Shown here: in pieces, positions 1-5,249 of the stretch
Numbering within the stretch: the first letter of the stretch is position 1
Layout of the letters: the number at the start of each line of letters is the position of its first letter
Notes under the pieces: model-generated
Seen by the model: only the letters and a program-made list of their open reading frames with translations
Database searches by the model: none
Told to the model about the DNA's origin: nothing
From: Bacteroidota bacterium
GTDB taxonomy: Bacteria; Bacteroidota; Bacteroidia; Chitinophagales; Saprospiraceae
Length of the DNA stretch: 5,249 nt
NCBI GenBank assembly: GCA_024280135.1
Contig: JAJRQS010000101.1
Span: 1 to 5,249, forward strand
Direction: 5' to 3'
Program-made: the position numbers and the translations under genes

Positions 1-360
1 AAATTAACTTGGTTACATTATCTAAAAGAGCAAAACCAAGATCTATTTTTGCCTGATATCGCAGTTCAACTGGACACTCGTGAGTGGCATGAGGACGAAA
101 ACAAAAACCGAATTTTGGCAACCTCTGAGGCTATTTCAGCGGTGATTGGCGGTTGTAATCACCTTATCATACCTGCTCATCCGTCAGCCTCTGATGCTTT
201 TTCCGAAAGGCTCAATAGAAATATCTCCCATATTTTAAAAATGGAAAGCTACCTGGATAGAGTGGAAGATCCAGCTGCGGGCTCAAAAGTAATTGAAGCC
301 AGTACTGACGCAATTTATCAAGCACTCATTTCTATGCTTTCCGGCACTGATTTTCATTAG
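1..360 (+). CDS. mutA: Methylmalonyl-CoA mutase, probable small subunit, C-terminal fragment (5' end outside window)
   Basis: This reading frame is open from the first base, so the gene starts upstream; only the last 119 codons are seen. Methylmalonyl-CoA mutase interconverts succinyl-CoA and methylmalonyl-CoA in the cytoplasm with adenosylcobalamin. Residues recognisable as the end of the mutase barrel domain are the TSEA-ISAVIGGCN stretch (fragment residues 41-53), FSERLNRNIS (67-76) and ESYLDRVEDPAAGS (82-95). The protein stops about 24 residues after DPAAGS. It has no cobalamin-binding DxHxxG domain, which the large subunit MutB should carry at its C-terminus, so the small subunit fits best. 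The usual aromatic and Gly-Gly segment after the barrel also seems missing, so the tail is short. The end is marked by two adjacent TAG codons (358-363). A TTG at 49 could be read as a start but lies inside the conserved domain. No mutB follows; the partner may lie upstream or elsewhere. The family is fairly certain, the subunit less so. Confidence 0.8.
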   Translation, partial: KLTWLHYLKEQNQDLFLPDIAVQLDTREWHEDENKNRILATSEAISAVIGGCNHLIIPAHPSASDAFSERLNRNISHILKMESYLDRVEDPAAGSKVIEASTDAIYQALISMLSGTDFH

Positions 361-390
361 TAGTTGTTCATAAAAAAACGAATCCAATTC

Positions 391-414
391 AAGGCAAAAA
401 CTTGGTTTTACCTT
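391..414. repeat. Imperfect inverted repeat overlapping the promoter -33 region
   Basis: AAGG at 391-394 pairs with CCTT at 411-414, and AAAA at 396-399 pairs with TTTT at 406-409, with one mismatch between the two stem blocks and a short centre. It lies over the TTG proposed as the -33 element. It could be an operator or the remnant of a terminator for the mutase gene. No T-run follows on the + strand, which argues against an efficient intrinsic terminator. In DNA this A/T-rich such a palindrome can arise by chance. Confidence 0.3.
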
Positions 415-432
415 AAAAACTACCTATATTTG
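402..432 (+). promoter_or_regulatory. Candidate Bacteroidota sigma-A promoter for the DUF1800-DUF1800-DUF1501 unit
   Basis: TATATTTG at 425-432 is an exact match to the Bacteroidota -7 consensus TAnnTTTG. A TTG at 402-404, 20 nt upstream, fits the -33 element of that promoter class. Transcription would begin near 438-442. A four-base inverted repeat, TACC at 421-424 and GGTA at 433-436, brackets the -7 box and might be part of a protein-binding site. The call rests on consensus match and position only. Confidence 0.5.
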
Positions 433-436
433 GGTA
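421..436. repeat. Short inverted repeat around the -7 box
   Basis: TACC (421-424) and GGTA (433-436) form a perfect four-base inverted repeat with the eight-base -7 element exactly between them. A related GGT-TTT-ACC palindrome (404-412) lies next to the -33 element. These half-sites could belong to an operator, but they are short enough to be chance. Confidence 0.2.
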
Positions 437-552
437 AACTAAGAATATAAAGTTAAAGAAAATCAGATTTTTCTAGTTTGCTGCGTTATAAATACGTGGA
501 AATAGAAGCTTGATTAAACTTTGTGCTTTTTGGAAAGTCAATACACTATAAT

Positions 553-2208
553 ATGAACCGCCGTCGATTTATAACATCGTTTAAAGAAAGACCCAGATCT
601 TTCCCTCAAAACCCACCTAGTGATAAGGGCATAGCCCCATATACGGGCACTTGGGGTTTTGAAGAAGCCTCACATTTATTAAGGCGCACGATGTTTGGGC
701 CTAATTTGCAACAAATAAATCAAATAGCTAATATGGGTATGGACGCTGCCTTTGACTTATTGGTGGCGCCTACATCACTTCCTTCGTTGCCATTGACGGC
801 ATTTATTGATAATGATGGATATTCGGCTATCGGTCAGACTTGGATTAATCAACCTTTGAGCATGTTTAATACGAGTGCGTATATCAATGCGAGAAGAGAT
901 TCTCTCCTTGCCTGGAACCGAAGAACCATGACTAAAGGGGGCATGAATATTCGCGAAAAGATGACTCTTTTTTGGCAAAATCATTTTGCTACCGGGATTA
1001 CACAAGTACCCGAAGCAAATTACCGTCATGTCACGCTTTTGAGAACTTATGCCACAGGCAACTTTAAGCAATTAGTAAAAGAGGTGACCATTGACGCCCA
1101 CATGCTCAAATTTCTAAATGGTAATGAAAATATAGCCTCAGAACCTAATGAAAACTTTGCAAGAGAGTTGTTGGAATTATATACTATAGGTAAAGGACCA
1201 TTAGTTGCGCCAGGGGATTATACGAATTACACCGAGCAAGATGTAATTGCTTGCGCCAAAATATTAACAGGTTGGTCTTTTGAAAATGAAAATTCTACGG
1301 AAGTCGGAAAAACCTTAGAAGTATTATTTACACAAGCGGATCACACACCTGGCTCCAAGACCTTGTCTCCACGATTTGGGAATGCAGTCATTGCTGAAAA
1401 TGGAGCAGATGAATATAAAGATCTAATTGATGTTATTTTTGAACAACCAGCTGTTGCAAAATTTATTGTCACTAAGCTCTATAGGTTCTTTGTGTATTAC
1501 GATGTAACGAATACCGTGATGCAAAATGTTATTGAACCGCTTGCGCAACAATTAATTGATAGCGACTATGAAATCAAACCTATCCTCGAAACACTCTTCA
1601 AAAGTGAACATTTTTATGATCAGCGTAGCCGGGGTTGTTTGATTAAAAACCCGATTGATTATTTGGAATCTGCATACAATCAATTGGCATGGCAACCTCC
1701 GAGCGACATGGTGCGTGCCTATAAATTTAATAAAATGTTTTCCAATTACCAACATTCACTTGGGATGGAGTTTTTTAAAGCGCCTTCAGTAGCTGGGTGG
1801 AAGGCATATTATCAATCTCCTTCCTTTCATCGCTTTTGGTTAAATCCAGCTACCTACCAAAAGCGCGATTTAATTAAGAATATCTACATGTCTGGCATCC
1901 TAATAGATGGACATAATTATAAATTTGATGAAATAGCATTGGTACAGTCTTTTCCCAACCCAAAAAATCCAGATGCGGTGGTAACGGATATGACAAAATT
2001 GCTTTTGCCGCTTCCTATTAGTAATAGTATGAGAATTTATTTAAAGAAAAATGTATTGATTCCTGGACTCCCAGATAATGAGTGGACGATGGAGTTCGAG
2101 AATTATCTAGAAAATCCAAATGACCAAAACATAAAAAATAGTGTGGCCAAAAAAATAAATAATCTGATTAAGGCTATTTTTGAACTGCCTGAATTTCAAC
2201 TCAGCTAA
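553..2208 (+). CDS. DUF1800 domain-containing protein, first of two tandem paralogues
   Basis: A 551-residue DUF1800 (PF08811) protein of unknown biochemical role; genes of this family are commonly paired with DUF1501, as here. Hallmarks, numbered from the ATG at 553, are HLLRRTMFG (41-49), FWQNHF (140-145), ATGNFKQL (167-174), PNENFARELLELYTIG (198-213), YTEQDV to LTGW (226-241), HTPGSK (264-269), FIVTKLYRFFVYYD (304-317) and PSVAGWKAYYQSP (411-423). The domain fills nearly the whole protein; the C-terminus (ELPEFQLS) is typical of Bacteroidota members and carries no type IX sorting tail. The N-terminus has RRRF (3-6) like a Tat motif, but KERPRSFPQNPP follows instead of a hydrophobic stretch, so a functional signal peptide is doubtful. 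A GTG at 523 is in frame, but the ATG at 553 is preferred because it puts RRRF at the N-terminus, as in the DUF1501 neighbour. There is no clear Shine-Dalgarno sequence. It is the first gene after the promoter and ends 11 nt before its paralogue. Confidence 0.92.
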   Translation: MNRRRFITSFKERPRSFPQNPPSDKGIAPYTGTWGFEEASHLLRRTMFGPNLQQINQIANMGMDAAFDLLVAPTSLPSLPLTAFIDNDGYSAIGQTWINQPLSMFNTSAYINARRDSLLAWNRRTMTKGGMNIREKMTLFWQNHFATGITQVPEANYRHVTLLRTYATGNFKQLVKEVTIDAHMLKFLNGNENIASEPNENFARELLELYTIGKGPLVAPGDYTNYTEQDVIACAKILTGWSFENENSTEVGKTLEVLFTQADHTPGSKTLSPRFGNAVIAENGADEYKDLIDVIFEQPAVAKFIVTKLYRFFVYYDVTNTVMQNVIEPLAQQLIDSDYEIKPILETLFKSEHFYDQRSRGCLIKNPIDYLESAYNQLAWQPPSDMVRAYKFNKMFSNYQHSLGMEFFKAPSVAGWKAYYQSPSFHRFWLNPATYQKRDLIKNIYMSGILIDGHNYKFDEIALVQSFPNPKNPDAVVTDMTKLLLPLPISNSMRIYLKKNVLIPGLPDNEWTMEFENYLENPNDQNIKNSVAKKINNLIKAIFELPEFQLS

Positions 2209-2219
2209 AACCCCAAGGT

Positions 2220-3962
2220 ATGAAAACGTTAACCTTAACTAAGCCTAAAGTATTAAAAAAAATAAAAGCAGAGCAGCAAAGAAAACAACAAAAGTCTCGC
2301 AGAAGATTTCTAAAAGATATTTTTCCCGCAAGGGCAATACTGACTCAAAGCAACTATCAATTTGATGGTCCTAGCACTAAAGGTATCGCCCCATATACAG
2401 GGCCTTGGACGTTTCAAGAAGCTGGGCATCTACTCAGAAGAACTACTTTTGGTCCGACCATAACACAAATAGAGGAAGCCGTCAGCGATGGCTTGAATGC
2501 TACGATAGATACTCTACTTGCCCCTCAACCAGAGCCTGGAGAGCCCTTAAATTCTGATTTCCCAAACGATCCGAATGTCCCCGAAGGCACTAGTTGGATT
2601 GACAAGCCTTTTGTAGAAGATCTAGAAGATGATATATATGAGTATCGACATTTTTCTTTGCGGGGTTGGCAGTATGAATTTATGGTCAACGAAAAAACTT
2701 CAATTCAAGAAACGATGGCCTTGTTTTGGCATAATCATTTCGTGACGGGTGACATCGACGAGCCCAATGCCTTGTATCGCTATATTAAATTATTGAGGAG
2801 CCAGGCTACAGGTAATTTCAAACAATTAACCAAAGACATTACAATTGATGCAGCGATGTTGACTTACTTGAATGGAAGAGAAAACATTGCTTCGGAGCCT
2901 AATGAAAATTATGCAAGAGAGTTGTTAGAGTTATTTACCATTGGTAAAGGGCCATTGATTGGTCCAGGTGATTATACTCATTACACAGAAAAAGATGTAG
3001 AGGCCGTTGCTAAGATAATGACTGGATGGTTTTTGATTAATGACTGGACGTATAATATAAATGAGAAACTAGAAGTTGTATTTGATAATGACTTGCATGA
3101 TCAATCCACGAAGCAACTATCCAATCATTTTGGTAATGCAACGATTTCTAATAATGGTGCTGAAGAATATAAAGACTTGATAGATGTTGTTTTTCAGCAG
3201 GATGAAGTCGCTCGTCACATTGTACGGAAGCTATACAGATGGTTTGTTTATTATGATATTAATGAGACTGTTGAATTAAAAGTGATAGAACCGCTTGCGC
3301 AAATATTAATAGCGAATGAATATGATATAGAACCTGTTTTAGAGACATTGTTAAAAAGTGAGCACTTCTTTGATGTCTTGAGTATGGGCTGTATGATTAA
3401 AAATCCTATTGATTTTAATTTGACTATTATCAAACAACTGGAGGTACAAATTCCAACGGAATTAAAAGCAAGGTACTCTTGGTTGGTATATGTTTTTTAT
3501 ATCAGCAGTGAATTCGGGATGGAATATTTTTCTCCTCCTTCGGTCGCTGGTTGGAAAGCTTATTACCAAGTGCCTAGCTATCAACGGGTCTGGATGAATT
3601 CTGTGACTTTAAAAAATCGAGAAAGTGCCACAGGAGCTTTTATTTATACTTTTACAGACCTTGGGTTATTATTTGGAATTAAGCCCATAGCATTGTTACA
3701 AGCACTAGACAATCCATCGGATCCAGATGAAGTGATAGCAGGCTTTACAAAATTGTTGCTACCGATGCCTTTGGCAGATTCGCAAAAAGAATTTTTAAAG
3801 AAAGAAGTATTGATCCCTGGATTGCCTGATATGGAGTGGACAATGGAATATAATAACTACTTGAGCAACCCCGGAGATGAAAATATCAAGGAGGCACTGA
3901 AAGATAGAATTCAATTCCTTCTATACATGATTTCTGTTTTACCAGAATACCACTTAAAATAA
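2220..3962 (+). CDS. DUF1800 domain-containing protein, second of two tandem paralogues
   Basis: A 580-residue DUF1800 protein, homologous to the preceding gene along its whole length. It repeats the same motifs: HLLRRTTFG (70-78), FWHNHF (169-174), ATGNFKQL (196-203), PNENYARELLELFTIG (227-242), YTEKDV to MTGW (255-270), RKLYRWFVYYD (336-346) and PSVAGWKAYYQVP (440-452). In the block from PNEN to TGW, 35 of 44 residues match the first paralogue. Differences include a lysine/glutamine-rich N-terminal extension of about 25 residues before SRRRFLKD (26-33), HDQSTK in place of HTPGSK (293-298), and divergent stretches around 398-430 and 465-490. The RRRFL sequence recalls a Tat motif but no hydrophobic segment follows. 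The ATG at 2220 is the only plausible start: no other ATG, GTG or TTG precedes RRRFL in frame. AAGG at 2215-2218 is too close to the ATG to be a normal ribosome-binding site. Spacing of 11 nt from the gene before and 28 nt to the gene after indicates co-transcription. Function unknown. Confidence 0.92.
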   Translation: MKTLTLTKPKVLKKIKAEQQRKQQKSRRRFLKDIFPARAILTQSNYQFDGPSTKGIAPYTGPWTFQEAGHLLRRTTFGPTITQIEEAVSDGLNATIDTLLAPQPEPGEPLNSDFPNDPNVPEGTSWIDKPFVEDLEDDIYEYRHFSLRGWQYEFMVNEKTSIQETMALFWHNHFVTGDIDEPNALYRYIKLLRSQATGNFKQLTKDITIDAAMLTYLNGRENIASEPNENYARELLELFTIGKGPLIGPGDYTHYTEKDVEAVAKIMTGWFLINDWTYNINEKLEVVFDNDLHDQSTKQLSNHFGNATISNNGAEEYKDLIDVVFQQDEVARHIVRKLYRWFVYYDINETVELKVIEPLAQILIANEYDIEPVLETLLKSEHFFDVLSMGCMIKNPIDFNLTIIKQLEVQIPTELKARYSWLVYVFYISSEFGMEYFSPPSVAGWKAYYQVPSYQRVWMNSVTLKNRESATGAFIYTFTDLGLLFGIKPIALLQALDNPSDPDEVIAGFTKLLLPMPLADSQKEFLKKEVLIPGLPDMEWTMEYNNYLSNPGDENIKEALKDRIQFLLYMISVLPEYHLK

Positions 3963-3990
3963 CCACCGAAACCCATCAAAAAATAGCAAT

Positions 3991-5249
3991 ATGAAACGTA
4001 GAGAATTTCTAAAAAAAGCAGGATTGACCGTTGCCGGAGCACCTATCCTAGTAAATAAGATGAAGCTTCAAGCATTGAGTCAGTCTTTGTTATTGAGCCA
4101 AGCGGGTCCTATCAATGACCGCAAATTGGTGGTTATCTATTTAAATGGAGGAAATGACGGGTTAAACACCGTTATTCCACTAGACCAATATGATAATCTT
4201 GCAAATGTAAGGGGGAATATCATTATTCCTGAAAATAAAATCCTTTCGGGAAATGGGACCAACGGTTTTCATCCCGCAATGCAAGGCATGAAAGAATTAT
4301 TTGATGAGGGCTTTGTGAGTGTCATTCAGTCGGTCGGGTATCCAGATCAAAACAGATCGCATTTTAGATCTACAGATATTTACAATTCTGCTTCTGATGC
4401 TGCTACTTATGTCGATACCGGCTGGTTGGGTCGTTGGATGGATTTGACTTATCCAGGTTTTCCAGTAGGCTTTCCGAATTCTGAAACACCAGATCCCGTA
4501 GCCGTAACGATGGTGAGTCAGGCAACAGAAACTTGCCAAGGTACTTCTGTCAACTATAGCTATCCGGTGGAAGATCCATTTGACAGTAGTACACTTCCAG
4601 TTGGAGCTCAATCGCCAGCACCAGATAGCCCTTATGGAGATGAGTTGCTTTTTCTACGTCAGACCATCAAACAAAGTAATCAATATTCAACTATTGTAAA
4701 AGCGCTGGCGGGTCAAGGAACCAATTCTGTTTCTTATCCGAACACTGATTTAGCAAATCAATTAAAAAACATCGCCCTACTGATAAGTGGTGGTTCTACA
4801 ACCAAGGTTTATTTTGCAACGATCGGTGGTTTTGACAATCACTCTGGTCAAGTCGAGAATGGAGATACTACGCAAGGAACACACGCCGAATTATTAAAAG
4901 AACTATCGGATGCCATCAAAGCATTTCAAGATGATATTAACAACCAAGGTTTATCCAAGAAAGTATTGGGGATGACTTATACGGAATTTGGAAGACGTAT
5001 TCGTTCTAATGGAAGTTATGGTACCGATCATGGTACGGCTTCACCCGTATTCTTATTTGGAGAGTGCATTCAATCTGGAATACTCGGTGACAACCCAACC
5101 ATCTCAACTGCCGTCTCCCAAAATGAGGGTGTACCCATGCAGTATGATTTCAGGTCTGTATATGGATCCGTCTATCAAGATTGGTTTCAATTGCCTAAGG
5201 CAACGGTCGATGATTTATTATTTGGAGACTTCCAAAAACTCCCCATCAT
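3991..5249 (+). CDS. DUF1501 family protein, Tat-exported, 3' end outside window
   Basis: A DUF1501 (PF07394) protein; 419 codons are present with no stop, so the gene continues to the right. The N-terminus is a full Tat-type signal: KRREFLKK (2-9), a hydrophobic stretch GLTVAGAPILV (11-21), and a possible cleavage site after SQA (36-38). Family motifs follow: LNGGNDGLNT (51-60), NGFHP (91-95), GYPDQNRSHFRSTDI (116-130), GWLGRWM (144-150), GGFDNH (279-284), TEFGRRIRSNGSYGTDHG (331-348) and FGDF near the window end (411-414). The Asp/His pairs (D56, D282/H284, D346/H347) and the SH at 123-124 resemble metal and nucleophile positions of the alkaline-phosphatase superfamily; that mapping is inference and the substrate is unknown. 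The protein should act outside the cytoplasmic membrane. A downstream extension or type IX sorting tail, common in Bacteroidota, cannot be judged here. The start ATG gives RRxFLK at the correct place. The gene lies 28 nt after the second DUF1800 gene and is probably in the same operon. Confidence 0.93.
   Translation, partial: MKRREFLKKAGLTVAGAPILVNKMKLQALSQSLLLSQAGPINDRKLVVIYLNGGNDGLNTVIPLDQYDNLANVRGNIIIPENKILSGNGTNGFHPAMQGMKELFDEGFVSVIQSVGYPDQNRSHFRSTDIYNSASDAATYVDTGWLGRWMDLTYPGFPVGFPNSETPDPVAVTMVSQATETCQGTSVNYSYPVEDPFDSSTLPVGAQSPAPDSPYGDELLFLRQTIKQSNQYSTIVKALAGQGTNSVSYPNTDLANQLKNIALLISGGSTTKVYFATIGGFDNHSGQVENGDTTQGTHAELLKELSDAIKAFQDDINNQGLSKKVLGMTYTEFGRRIRSNGSYGTDHGTASPVFLFGECIQSGILGDNPTISTAVSQNEGVPMQYDFRSVYGSVYQDWFQLPKATVDDLLFGDFQKLPI

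Larger units (their letters stand above)
361..552. other. Intergenic region with leader of the DUF1800/DUF1501 unit
   Basis: These 192 bp separate the mutase gene from the DUF1800 genes. They are AT-rich and contain a candidate promoter and two small inverted repeats, annotated separately. If the promoter is used, the transcript would have a leader of roughly 115 nt before the ATG at 553. No convincing riboswitch fold, small ORF or RNA gene was seen. There is no strong stem followed by a T-run on the + strand, so how mutase transcription ends is not evident. Confidence 0.6.

Noticed and set aside
391..414. Intrinsic terminator for the mutase gene
   Set aside because: The stem is imperfect, mostly A-T and followed by AAAAAC on the + strand rather than a T-run; kept only as a weak inverted repeat.
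775..1071. Open reading frame on the - strand inside the first DUF1800 gene
   Set aside because: It is wholly antisense to a strongly supported coding region, with no recognisable motif, promoter or ribosome-binding site.
1552..1755. Short - strand open frame inside the first DUF1800 gene
   Set aside because: Antisense to conserved DUF1800 coding sequence; composition follows from the overlapping gene.
2209..2219. Internal promoter or terminator between the two DUF1800 genes
   Set aside because: The 11-nt gap is too short to hold either, and no -7 consensus was noticed just upstream; co-transcription is simpler.
3251..3433. Short - strand open frame inside the second DUF1800 gene
   Set aside because: Only 60 codons, antisense to the conserved region, no independent support.
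553..3962. One DUF1800 gene split by a frameshift
   Set aside because: Each half is a complete DUF1800 protein with all motifs in the same order, its own start and its own C-terminus, so they are tandem paralogues.
4297..4611. Open frame of 104 codons on the - strand inside the DUF1501 gene
   Set aside because: The + strand frame here carries the conserved GYPDQNRSH and GWLGRW motifs, so this is an antisense shadow.

Overview
The window looks like a chromosomal piece of a Bacteroidota bacterium, plausibly from the Saprospiria or a related marine group. The evidence is moderately AT-rich DNA, start codons without good Shine-Dalgarno sequences, a perfect Bacteroidota-type -7 promoter element (TAnnTTTG) and the protein families present. 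The taxonomic placement is inference; no marker gene is in view. All genes are on the + strand.

Layout. (1) Positions 1-360 hold the 3' end of a methylmalonyl-CoA mutase gene, best matched to the small (beta) subunit, ending in two consecutive TAG stops. (2) Positions 361-552 are a 192-bp intergenic region. It has a good candidate promoter (402-432) overlapped and flanked by small inverted repeats. (3) Positions 553-2208 and 2220-3962 encode two clearly paralogous DUF1800 proteins in tandem, 11 nt apart. (4) From 3991 to the window end there is a DUF1501 protein with a complete Tat-type signal peptide. It starts 28 nt after the second DUF1800 gene and runs off the right edge with no stop after 419 codons.

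How the genes work together. DUF1800-DUF1501 gene pairs recur in many bacteria and their biochemical role is not established. Here the DUF1800 member is duplicated, giving a compact three-gene transcription unit (DUF1800a-DUF1800b-DUF1501) probably driven from the promoter at 402-432. The DUF1501 protein carries Asp/His motifs resembling those of alkaline-phosphatase-superfamily metalloenzymes and should be exported folded through Tat. Both DUF1800 proteins begin with an RRRF(L/I) sequence that resembles a Tat motif but have no hydrophobic segment after it, so their localisation is an open question. The mutase gene upstream is probably a separate metabolic unit. No RNA genes, mobile elements, CRISPR arrays or integrase sites were seen.
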